45,172 nucleotides of DNA from Polyangiaceae bacterium (GTDB lineage: Bacteria > Myxococcota_A > Polyangia > Polyangiales > Polyangiaceae): contig JAICUB010000051.1 of NCBI GenBank assembly GCA_025936045.1, positions 1 through 45,172 on the forward strand. Reading direction: 5' to 3'. The number at the start of each line of letters is the position of its first letter. The first letter of the stretch is position 1. Under the pieces are notes generated by a model. It did no database searches. It was not told the origin of the DNA and saw nothing but the letters and a program-made list of their open reading frames with translations. This document shows positions 29,752 to 37,356 of the stretch, piece after piece. Both the position numbers and the translations under genes were made by a program.

Positions 29752-31290
29752 TCACTCGGTGCTCGGCGGGACGGGTGCGCGCCAGCGCAAGGGCCCGCGC
29801 GCGAACGTGTCGTTCGTGCGAAACCCGCCTTCGGGCACCAGCGCCTCGCCGCCGGCAGTGAGGGCGAGCGGGCGTCCCGGTACCGTGCCGAGCACGCGTC
29901 CGGCGGCGACGTCGACGACGAGCGACCCCACGGCGACGAGACTCCCTTCGACGACCAGCCCCGCGAAGGGCGCGATGCCGTCGAACAGCTGGGTTTCGGT
30001 GCCGCGCTCCGCGTCGACCCAGACGAGCGCTTTGTCGCGCCGCACGAGCGCGGTCGCGCCGCTCGTCGCGAGCACGCGGTCGCCCGGTCTGAGGGGGAGC
30101 GTCCGGCGCGCGTCGAGATCGACGAGCAGCACGTCCGAGCCCGGATAGAGCGGGACGAGCCGCGACGGAGTCTCGGGCCAGCGATCGAGCGCCATCGACT
30201 GCACGACGACGCCGAGCTCTTGCCGGAAGCCAGGTCCGACGAGCTCCACACCGACGCGCTTCGGACGCACCTTGTCGTTCGTGCAGCTCACGAGCAGAAG
30301 GTTGCGCGTGGGGTCGGCGAGCAGCACCCGCCCGCCGCACTCCGCGTCGGTGAGCGGCCAGCGCTTGCCGGCCCGGACGAGGGCGAGCGCGCCGTCCGCG
30401 CCGCGCGCGACGTAGTCCTCGCCGAACGGCAGCGCAAAATCCGGCGCCGTCCGCGCGCCGAGCCCGTCCCGCCGCACGAGCACGGCGCTCGGCCGCACGC
30501 CGCTGTCGGCGCTGACGTGAAAATGCGGCAACAGGCCGCTGCACGCGAGGCGCGCGCCTTTGCGCAGGTGCACCGGAAAATCCGCGTGTCCGGGGCGCGC
30601 TGGATCCTCGGGCACGCTTTCGACCACGAGCGTCGCGCCCGAGCCTTCCCACGCGAGGCGCCAGGGTTCGCCGGCGATGCCCGTCACCGCGCGCTCCGCT
30701 CCCGTCGCGAGCGTGCGCAACACGACCGTCGGAGCGTGGCCCTTGCGCACGTACGCGAGGATCTCACCGGTCGGATCGAACGCGAGCGCGCGGTGTTGAC
30801 GGTAGTCGAGCACGTCGTCGCGATCGTCGAACCCGAGCTCGCTCAAGTTCGTCCGCGCGTCGGTCGCGACGTCCACGAGCCAGACCACGCCCGCACGGCG
30901 CATCACGACGAAGCCGCCGGTCGGATCCCACCCGAGCAGATCGTCGAGCGGCTCTGGATCGCGCCCGTTCACCGCGAGCTCGGGATGCGGCGCGCCGTCT
31001 TGCCGGCAGACCACGAGCCAAGCGCCGTCAGCGCCCATCCGTTCGAGCGAGATCGGCCCCGCGTCCGCCACTTCGGTGAGCGGGAGCGAGCGTGACGGTC
31101 GCGCGGGCGGCGTCGCCGGTACCGATGTGGGCGTCTTCCCGACACTCGGGATTTCAGTGACGGTGCGTTGTCGCGGTGCGCCAGGCGGGGGCGCCGGCGG
31201 CGCCGTCGCCGGTGGCGGCGTTGCGCTCGCGCAGCCGAGCACGAACGACATGACGAAGCTCAGGGTTATCGGAGATCCGCTCGAGTGCAC
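29752..31290 (-). CDS. Lipoprotein with beta-propeller-like repeats
   Basis: A 512-aa lipoprotein with lipobox FVLGC (Cys20), then a Pro/Ala/Thr-rich linker of about 50 residues. The rest is a series of short beta-rich repeats (GAWLVVCRQDG, GWDPTGGFVVMRRAGVVWLVDV, LAFDPTGEILAYVRKG, VWVDAERGTETQLFDG), which suggests a WD40/TolB-like propeller. No catalytic motif is seen. It probably faces the periplasm or the outer surface. It lies 50 bp upstream of tyrS on the same strand and diverges from the small lipoprotein gene at 31362. Family not identified. Confidence 0.78.
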   Translation of the reverse strand: MHSSGSPITLSFVMSFVLGCASATPPPATAPPAPPPGAPRQRTVTEIPSVGKTPTSVPATPPARPSRSLPLTEVADAGPISLERMGADGAWLVVCRQDGAPHPELAVNGRDPEPLDDLLGWDPTGGFVVMRRAGVVWLVDVATDARTNLSELGFDDRDDVLDYRQHRALAFDPTGEILAYVRKGHAPTVVLRTLATGAERAVTGIAGEPWRLAWEGSGATLVVESVPEDPARPGHADFPVHLRKGARLACSGLLPHFHVSADSGVRPSAVLVRRDGLGARTAPDFALPFGEDYVARGADGALALVRAGKRWPLTDAECGGRVLLADPTRNLLLVSCTNDKVRPKRVGVELVGPGFRQELGVVVQSMALDRWPETPSRLVPLYPGSDVLLVDLDARRTLPLRPGDRVLATSGATALVRRDKALVWVDAERGTETQLFDGIAPFAGLVVEGSLVAVGSLVVDVAAGRVLGTVPGRPLALTAGGEALVPEGGFRTNDTFARGPLRWRAPVPPSTE

Positions 31291-31361
31291 GCGCTCGCCG
31301 CGAGAGTAGAATGCCGAATTGCTCGCGTCGTCTATTTTCGCGCGAGCGCCTTATCGTCCAC

Positions 31362-31820
31362 ATGCGCCTTCCTTTCTGGTTCCTGGTCCTCCCCGCACTC
31401 ACGCTCGCCTGCTCCGTCGAAAACGGCTCGGCTGCCTTGAGCGGCCGCGTCGACGGGCCATCGTTGGAGGTCAAAAGTTCGAGCGTCGGAGCCGACCTCA
31501 CGGGCGCTTTCAGTCTGCAGATAGAGCTCGGCGATTACGCGTCGCAGGATACCGAGGTATCGCTCGGGTCGTTCTCGCTTCAGCGCGACGACATGGAGCT
31601 CGTCTCGCCGCTCTCGCTCGCGGGCGCGACCTTTCCGGTGTCGCTCGGGGTCGGCAAGAAGGTGATGTTGCCGATGACGTTCAAAGCCAGCGCCGACCCG
31701 AGTGTCGCGACGGAGATTTGTGCGGGTCCGCTTCAGGTTCTGGGCACGCTCACCGATTCGGCGAGCAACGGCCACCCGACGACCGTCAAGAGCGGCGACT
31801 TTTCCGCCACGTGCAATTAG
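31362..31820 (+). CDS. Small lipoprotein
   Basis: A 152-aa lipoprotein, MRLPFWFLVLPALTLAC with Cys17 as lipid site, then a beta-rich exported part (VDGPSLEVKSSSVGADLTG, TFPVSLGVGKKVMLPMTFKA) with two further cysteines near the end (EICAG, SATCN) that may form a disulfide. An ATG 51 bases upstream is in frame but would put extra charged residues before the signal peptide, so 31362 is preferred. No known domain is recognised. It is divergent from the propeller lipoprotein. Confidence 0.72.
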   Translation: MRLPFWFLVLPALTLACSVENGSAALSGRVDGPSLEVKSSSVGADLTGAFSLQIELGDYASQDTEVSLGSFSLQRDDMELVSPLSLAGATFPVSLGVGKKVMLPMTFKASADPSVATEICAGPLQVLGTLTDSASNGHPTTVKSGDFSATCN

Positions 31821-31838
31821 GCGAAGGACACCGCGCGC

Positions 31839-32786
31839 TCAGCGCGCGGGCGGCGGGCGCGACGGGCGACGGCCGAGGGGCGAGCCGTCCGCGGGGCGCG
31901 AGGAGCCCGGCTCCGACGGCGGGTCGGGCGCCGGCGGCGGAATGGTGCTCCGCGGCGGCGGGAACGAGCTCCGCCCGCGGCGGGGCGGCGGCTCGCTATC
32001 GCGCGCGGAGGCGATGCGCGTCGTCGAATCCAGAATGCGCGCGACCTCGTCGCTGAGCCGCGGGATCAGGCGGGACGGGCTCGTGCGGCGCGAGCTCGGC
32101 ATGTGATCCGGCGCCGGGGGCAGCGTCGAGGTGCGCCGGAAGCGCGCGTCGATGCTCGAGCGATCCGCGAAGGTCGTAAGCTCGAGCCGGAGCGGCTCCG
32201 AGTGCGATTCACGCGCGAAACGCTCGGCCGCCTGCACGGCGCCCGTGGCGAGGTGGCCCAGCAGGCGCGTCGCGCGCGGCCGCCCCGGAATGCCGACGCT
32301 CAGCCGAAAACCGGTCGGGCTGCGCGCCAGATCGAAGACGACGGTCACGTCGACGAAGGGGTGCTCGAGCGGGGCGCGCAGGCGCGCGACCGTCCCGAAG
32401 AGATCCCCCACGCGCACGGCAGAAGCCGCCTGCACGAGCTGGCGCGCGAGCATTTCGCACGCGACGCGCTCGAGCGTCTTACCCGAGCCGTCTCCGAGCG
32501 CTTGATCGAAGAACAGAATCGCTTCCTCGCCGTCGTCGAGCGGCAGGGTGTCGAGCGCGGCGGTGGTGCGCAGGCGCTCGAGCGCGAGGTGCGGACGCAA
32601 ACGCGCCGGGGCGCGCTCCGGCAGCGCCGCGACGGCCGCGGCGCCGAGCTCGCGTTCCGCCGTCTCGAGCAGGTTTCGGAGAAACCAGGCTCGGAGCCGC
32701 GCAAGGTTCGGAGAAGACGTGGTCAAGCTGCTTGGGCTCCGCCCCGGAACGAAAAGGATAGAGCGGCTCGCGTCCGCAGGGAACAC
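31839..32786 (-). CDS. Unknown protein with Arg/Pro-rich C-terminus
   Basis: Up to 315 aa. Residues ~28-215 look like a folded domain (RLRAWFLRNLLETAERELG, EAILFFDQALGDGSGKTLER, HPFVDVTVVFDLARSPTGFR, RATRLLGHLATGAVQAAERF). The last ~90 residues are a disordered tail rich in Ser, Arg and Pro. The shape faintly recalls the myxobacterial DUF2378 paralogous family, a guess only. The true start may be inside the predicted N-terminus. It is 30 bp after, and on the same strand as, the Cys-rich membrane protein gene. Confidence 0.6.
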   Translation of the reverse strand: MFPADASRSILFVPGRSPSSLTTSSPNLARLRAWFLRNLLETAERELGAAAVAALPERAPARLRPHLALERLRTTAALDTLPLDDGEEAILFFDQALGDGSGKTLERVACEMLARQLVQAASAVRVGDLFGTVARLRAPLEHPFVDVTVVFDLARSPTGFRLSVGIPGRPRATRLLGHLATGAVQAAERFARESHSEPLRLELTTFADRSSIDARFRRTSTLPPAPDHMPSSRRTSPSRLIPRLSDEVARILDSTTRIASARDSEPPPRRGRSSFPPPRSTIPPPAPDPPSEPGSSRPADGSPLGRRPSRPPPAR

Positions 32787-32816
32787 GAAAGCGAGTCGGC
32801 GCGAATGGCCGGGCGC

Positions 32817-33527
32817 CTACGGTGCGCCTGGTGCCTGGCCGAGAGCGGGCGCGTGCATCTGCGAGCCCGACGCTTGATCCATCTGCTTGAGTGACGCGAC
32901 CACGTCGCCATAATGAGCGAGCATCTCCGTGCAGCGCTCGGTCGGGAAGCTCGGCGTGCGCTCCCGCACCATGTTGCACGTTTGCGAGCCCGGCGGGAGA
33001 TCGCCGCAGAGTTTGCTCACGAGCGTGTCGCATTGCACCCGCGCAGCCTTCACCTTGGCGAGCGTCGCGGGCACGGCGGCGAGCGCGACCTCGCACGTCG
33101 ACGGAGTCAAAAGCTCGACGGCGGCCTTCGCCTGGTCGCAAGCGGCGGCCTTGTCGTTTCCCGCGCAGATCTTTTGCTGCCACGCGCCGCACGGTCCGCT
33201 CGGCGCGCCGCTTCCGGCAGCGGCCGGCACCGAGTCCGCCTTGAGCTTCGCTTTCACCTGGGCGTCGTGCCCGAACCACCCGCCGGCAGCACCGGCAGCG
33301 CCCGCCGCCAGGGCGATCAGCACGAAGAGCGAAGAGGACGCGGCGGTCTTCGCCTCGATCGGCTCCGCGTCGCGGCGCGGGCGCTTCTTCTTCGGTGAAG
33401 CACCAGCGGGTCGCTCCGTCCGAGCGCGGCGGGACTCTTCCCCGCCTGTTTCGCCGCCGCCGTCGTGCTCGTCGTGCTTGGTCGACTCGTCGGAGACGGC
33501 GTCGCTCGGATCGTTTTGCTCGCTCAC
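32817..33527 (-). CDS. Single-pass membrane protein with eight conserved-looking cysteines outside
   Basis: A 236-aa protein from GTG 33527: an acidic then basic cytoplasmic tail of about 60 residues (KKKRPRRDAEP), one membrane helix (about 62-85, SSSLFVLIALAAGAAGAAGG), and a periplasmic domain with cysteines at about 113, 121, 130, 145, 166, 174, 184 and 199. The even number and helical spacing (WQQKICAGND, CDQAKAAVELL, CDTLVSKLC) suggest four disulfides in a helical bundle. The longer frame upstream to 33836 is arginine-rich and overlaps the adjacent gene, so it was rejected. Function unknown. Confidence 0.72.
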   Translation of the reverse strand: MSEQNDPSDAVSDESTKHDEHDGGGETGGEESRRARTERPAGASPKKKRPRRDAEPIEAKTAASSSLFVLIALAAGAAGAAGGWFGHDAQVKAKLKADSVPAAAGSGAPSGPCGAWQQKICAGNDKAAACDQAKAAVELLTPSTCEVALAAVPATLAKVKAARVQCDTLVSKLCGDLPPGSQTCNMVRERTPSFPTERCTEMLAHYGDVVASLKQMDQASGSQMHAPALGQAPGAP

Positions 33528-33634
33528 GGGTCGCACCGTACGGGGGCTCGCGAGCCACGACCATCGAAAGCACGCTCGCGCGCGTTCTGTCGAGGTTTCC
33601 GCGGTGCGATTTCGTTCGGGCGCCCGCGCTCGCG

Positions 33635-34834
33635 CTACGCTTTTCGAAGCGCGTTGAGCAGGTCGGCCATAAGGTCGTCGGTTTCTTCCACGCCGACGGC
33701 CAGACGCACGAGCGCGGGCGAGATCCCGAGGCGCTCGAGATCCTCCGGGCCGAGCTCGAAGTAGCTCATGATCGCGGGCTGCTCGATCAGCGACTCGGGC
33801 CCGCCGAACGAGGGCGCAATTTTCGCGATCGTGCACGCGTCCACCATGCGCGACGCCGCGTCACGGCCGCCCTTCACGACGAAGCTCACGACTCCGCCGC
33901 CGCCCGACATCTGCGCGCGCGCGACGCCGTGTGACGGGTGGCTCTCGAGCAGCGGGTAGTACACGCGCTCGACGCTCGGGTGCGCTTCGAGCGCACGGGC
34001 GACCGCGAGCGCCGTCGCGTTCTGGCGTTCGACGCGGAGCCCGAGCGTCTTGAGCCCGCGCAGAATCAGGAACGCAGCGTGCGGATCGAGCACCGTGCCG
34101 AGCACGCCGCGCGAATCACGCAGGAGCGACACGAGGTGTGCCGCGCCCGTCGCGACGCCGCCGAGCACGTCGTTGTGCCCGGAGAGATACTTGGTCGCGC
34201 TGTGCACGACGAGATCCACGCCGAACTCGAGCGGGCGGCAGTTGACCGGCGTCGCCATCGTCGAATCGACGAGCGTGCGCACGCGCCCGTGCTTCTTCAC
34301 GATCGCCGAGAGCTTGGCGAAATCCACGCAGTAGAGGAAGGGGTTCGTCGGGGATTCCCCGAGCACGAGCCGCGTGTTCGGACGGAGCGCGGCTTCGAGC
34401 GCCACGAGGTCACCCGCCGGCACGACGTCGTGCTCGATGCCGAAGCGCGAGAGCACGACGCGCACGAGCTGGCGCGTGCGCCGGTAACAGTCGTTGAACA
34501 GCACGACGTGCTCGCCGGCCTTCACGAGCGAGAGCACGGCGGTCGTGATCGCCGCCATCCCGCTCGAGAACGCCACGCCGTCCTCCGCGCCCTCGAGCCC
34601 CGTCACGCGCTGCTCGAGCTCGCGCACGGTGGGATTGCCGTAGCGGCCGTATTCCTCGCGCTCGGGATCGGGATCCTCGCCGCGCATGTATTGCTCGAGG
34701 TCCGCCGTGTTTTCGAAGGTGTAGGTCGCCGTCTGCGCGATGCTCGCCGAGAGCGTATGGCTCGGCCGCTTGAGCGGCGCACCGGTGTGCACCGCGCTCG
34801 TCGAGTTCGGCGGCGGCTTGGAGGGAAGCGTCAC
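33635..34834 (-). CDS. metB: Cystathionine gamma-synthase (plant-type), PLP enzyme
   Basis: A 399-aa Cys/Met-metabolism PLP enzyme. YGRYGNPTVRELE (62-74), SSGMAAI (90-96), ESPTNPFLYCVD (160-171), DSTMATPVN (190-198) and the PLP lysine K215 in HSATKYLSGHNDV are all present. The DCYRRTRQ segment and the YGRYGNPT motif closely resemble plant cystathionine gamma-synthase, which joins an activated homoserine to cysteine for methionine synthesis. A cystathionine lyase or related role cannot be excluded from sequence. Its start overlaps the proS stop (ATGA), so the two are coupled. The sulfite reductase gene nearby fits sulfur assimilation. Confidence 0.88.
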   Translation of the reverse strand: MTLPSKPPPNSTSAVHTGAPLKRPSHTLSASIAQTATYTFENTADLEQYMRGEDPDPEREEYGRYGNPTVRELEQRVTGLEGAEDGVAFSSGMAAITTAVLSLVKAGEHVVLFNDCYRRTRQLVRVVLSRFGIEHDVVPAGDLVALEAALRPNTRLVLGESPTNPFLYCVDFAKLSAIVKKHGRVRTLVDSTMATPVNCRPLEFGVDLVVHSATKYLSGHNDVLGGVATGAAHLVSLLRDSRGVLGTVLDPHAAFLILRGLKTLGLRVERQNATALAVARALEAHPSVERVYYPLLESHPSHGVARAQMSGGGGVVSFVVKGGRDAASRMVDACTIAKIAPSFGGPESLIEQPAIMSYFELGPEDLERLGISPALVRLAVGVEETDDLMADLLNALRKA

Positions 34835-36555
34835 GCTTTCCCCCCGAGCTCTCGGCGCACGCGTAGGACGAGCGTTTCCACGATCGCGTCGAGCGGCACG
34901 AGCTCGACCTTCTTCGGATCGGGCTCGCTTCGCGGCTTGAGCTCCACGTGGCCCGTCTTCAGACCCTTCTCGCCGACCGTGACGCGCAGCGGCACGCCCA
35001 CCAAATCGGCGTCCTTGAATTTGACGCCCGGGCGCTCTTCGCGATCGTCCACGAGCACCTCGATGCCCGCCTGCTCGAGGCCGCCCTCGATCTGCGCGAC
35101 CGCGGCTTTCACCTCGGGCGACTCCCCGAGCGCGACCACTTGCACCTGGAACGGCGCGAGCGACATCGGCCAGCGGATGCCGTTTTGATCGTGATGCTGC
35201 TCGATCACGGTCGCGACCAGGCGCGACACGCCGATGCCGTAGCAGCCCATCACGATGGTCTGCTCCTTGCCCGTTTCATCGAGGTATTTGCCGCCCATCG
35301 CGGACGTGTAGCGCGTGCCGAGCAGGAAGATGTGGCCCGCCTCGATGCCGCGGTAGCAGTCGAGCTCGGCGCCGCAGCTCGGGCAGCGATCACCGGCGAG
35401 CACCTGACGGATCTGCGCGACCTCGGCGTTGAAGTCACGCCCGACGCTCACGTGCGTGAGGTGATGGTCGCTCTCGTTCGCGCCGGTCACCGCGTCACGC
35501 ACGTTCGCCGCGTCTCGATCGATGACGACGCGGCCCTTGAAGCCGACCGGTCCCGCGAAGCCCACGGCGGCCCCCGTCGCCTTGGCCACGTCCGCCGCGC
35601 TCGCGAGGTGCACCTCGCTCAAGCCGAGGGCGCGCGCGAGCTTCACCTCGTGCACTTCGTGGTCGCCACGCACGACGGCGAGCACGAGCTCGCCGCCCGC
35701 GAGGTACACGAGGCTCTTCAAGAAGCGCTCCTCGGGGAGCTTCAGGAATCGAGACACGTCCGCGATGCTGCCGACCTTCGGCGTGTGCACGCGCTCGACG
35801 GGCGGGGGCTCGCCGTCCGGGCCCACGGGAGCGAGCGGCGCCGACTCGGCGACCTCGAGATTGGCCGCGTATTCGCAGCTCTTGCAGGCGACGAGCAGAT
35901 CTTCGCCGCTTTGCACGAGCACCTGGAATTCAGCGCTGCCCGAGCCGCCCATGGCGCCCGAATCGGCTTTCACCATGCGATAGTCGAGGCCCATGCGGTC
36001 GAACGAGCGGCGGTAGGCGAGCCGCATCGTTTCGTAGCCCTGCTTCGCGTCGTCCTCGGAGACGTGGAAGGAGTACGCGTCCTTCATGATGAACTCGCGA
36101 CAGCGGAGCAGGCCGCCGCGCGGACGCGGCTCGTCACGGAACTTGGTCTGGATTTGGTAGAGGCTCCGCGGGAGGTCGCGGTAGCTCTTCACCTCGCGCC
36201 GGATCACGTCGGTGATGATCTCCTCGTGCGTCGGGCCCAAGTGATAGTCGCCGCGCTTGCGATCCTTCAGGCGGAAAAGCGTGTCGCCGAAGGTGTCCCA
36301 ACGGCCGCTCTCCTGGAAATACTCGGCGGGTAAGAGCGCCGGGAGCAGCACCTCTTCCGAGCCCGCGCGGTTCATCTCTTCGCGAATGATCGAGGCGACC
36401 TTGTTCAAGACGCGCACGCCGAGCGGCAAGAAGCCGTAGATGCCCGCGCCCATGCGGCGGATGAAGCCGGCGCGCAGGAGCAAGACGTGGCTCACGCTGG
36501 TCGCGTCGGCGGGAGCTTCTTTCAACGTGGGGAGGAGGGAATTTCGGTAGCGCAT
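34831..36555 (-). CDS. proS: Prolyl-tRNA synthetase (bacterial type)
   Basis: A 574-aa class II synthetase. GPTHEE (107-112), motif 2 TKFRDEPRPRGGLLRCREF (137-155), an editing INS domain between about 225 and 380, and motif 3 GCYGIGVSRLVA (437-448), followed by the anticodon-binding domain. Two CxxC pairs flank the INS domain (C224/C227 in CKSCEYAAN and C391/C394 in CPSCGAE), possibly a zinc site as in some ProRS lineages. The length is typical. It ends in an ATGA overlap with the cystathionine synthase gene. Confidence 0.96.
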   Translation of the reverse strand: MRYRNSLLPTLKEAPADATSVSHVLLLRAGFIRRMGAGIYGFLPLGVRVLNKVASIIREEMNRAGSEEVLLPALLPAEYFQESGRWDTFGDTLFRLKDRKRGDYHLGPTHEEIITDVIRREVKSYRDLPRSLYQIQTKFRDEPRPRGGLLRCREFIMKDAYSFHVSEDDAKQGYETMRLAYRRSFDRMGLDYRMVKADSGAMGGSGSAEFQVLVQSGEDLLVACKSCEYAANLEVAESAPLAPVGPDGEPPPVERVHTPKVGSIADVSRFLKLPEERFLKSLVYLAGGELVLAVVRGDHEVHEVKLARALGLSEVHLASAADVAKATGAAVGFAGPVGFKGRVVIDRDAANVRDAVTGANESDHHLTHVSVGRDFNAEVAQIRQVLAGDRCPSCGAELDCYRGIEAGHIFLLGTRYTSAMGGKYLDETGKEQTIVMGCYGIGVSRLVATVIEQHHDQNGIRWPMSLAPFQVQVVALGESPEVKAAVAQIEGGLEQAGIEVLVDDREERPGVKFKDADLVGVPLRVTVGEKGLKTGHVELKPRSEPDPKKVELVPLDAIVETLVLRVRRELGGKA

Positions 36556-36591
36556 TTCAACGTCGGGGCCGGGAAAGCTAGCAGCTGTTGG

Positions 36592-37028
36592 TCATACGGC
36601 GAAGTCGGCAGGCAAGCCGTAGCGTGTCCGCAAGAGCTCGTGGCTGGCCGCGAGCCGGCCGATCTCGAAGCAAAGCATCGGTACAGCGTCCGAAGATCTC
36701 GGAGTAAGACCTTCTCCACGATGTCGGCGCGCACGAAGCGCTCGAGGTCCGCCCGAATGGACGCATTGGTAACGACCTCGGGATAGCCGCCGACCAGCCC
36801 CCGATTCGGTGCTCTTGCGCTTGAGTGCGGCGCCTGCCGACCCGCTGGCGACGAAGCGGGTCGCCGCGAGCGATCCACGAGATCCTCGAGGTGGCGTTCC
36901 CAATCCGCGAGGTATTGAATTTCATCGAACACGACGAGCCGTGGTGCGTCCGCCTCGTGCGGATAGAGCTCCTCGAAGAGCTGCAGCAGGTCGCCCAACG
37001 TGAGCCCCGCGTACGGCGGCGCGTCCAC
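36592..37028 (-). pseudogene. Decayed AAA_14/DUF4143 ATPase
   Basis: Pieces of one ATPase family appear in order but in different frames. From ATG 37028: LTLGDLLQLFEELYPHEADA then VVFDEIQYLADWERHLEDLV (Walker B region of AAA_14). At 36861-36790 in another frame: TRFVASGSAGAALKRKSTES, which follows directly in the intact family. Then back in the first frame from about 36791: GGYPEVVTNASIRADLERFV and ADIVEKVLLRDL (start of DUF4143). A last piece ending at 36592 (CFEIGRLAASHELLRTRY) is in the second frame. Walker A and several hundred bases between the two domains are missing. These genes are often mobile or toxin-linked; here it is dead. Confidence 0.85.
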
Positions 37029-37356
37029 CGAAGCGAAAGACGCCTAAATTTCTAATTAAATCAAGTGCTTGGCTTCATAGATTGGCGACGGCGAGCGCGG
37101 CTCGCGGGCCCGCATGGCTGGATCGGCTTGAAATGCCTCGAAACGCGCGGAGCGGGCGAAGTTGCCACGCCGGAGGCGGGTCAGGCATGCATTCCCAGGG
37201 TTTTTTACGCGACGACCGAGTGGCGTGCCCTCCACAAAAAAAATAAATAAAACGGCAATTTATCCGGCTTTTACCTATTCCCTACTGGCCACACCGGAAA
37301 AGTCGGGTACATCATCTGGCGCGGGTCAGGCTAGTTTGCCCGCCGGAAGCGACCAC
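37029..37356. other. AT-richer intergenic region upstream of the sulfite reductase gene
   Basis: About 330 bp with no convincing gene. Two AT-rich stretches stand out in this GC-rich window: around 37046-37066 (CTAAATTTCTAATTAAATC) and around 37226-37263 (an A-run with AATAAATAAAAC). The first abuts the pseudogene and may be its old promoter or foreign flank. The second probably lies in the promoter or leader of the reductase gene. No clear operator, riboswitch or terminator could be assigned by eye. Confidence 0.5.

Noticed and set aside
29746..31095. 449-codon + strand frame opposite the propeller lipoprotein
   Set aside because: No start context or domain; the opposite strand has a lipobox and beta repeats.
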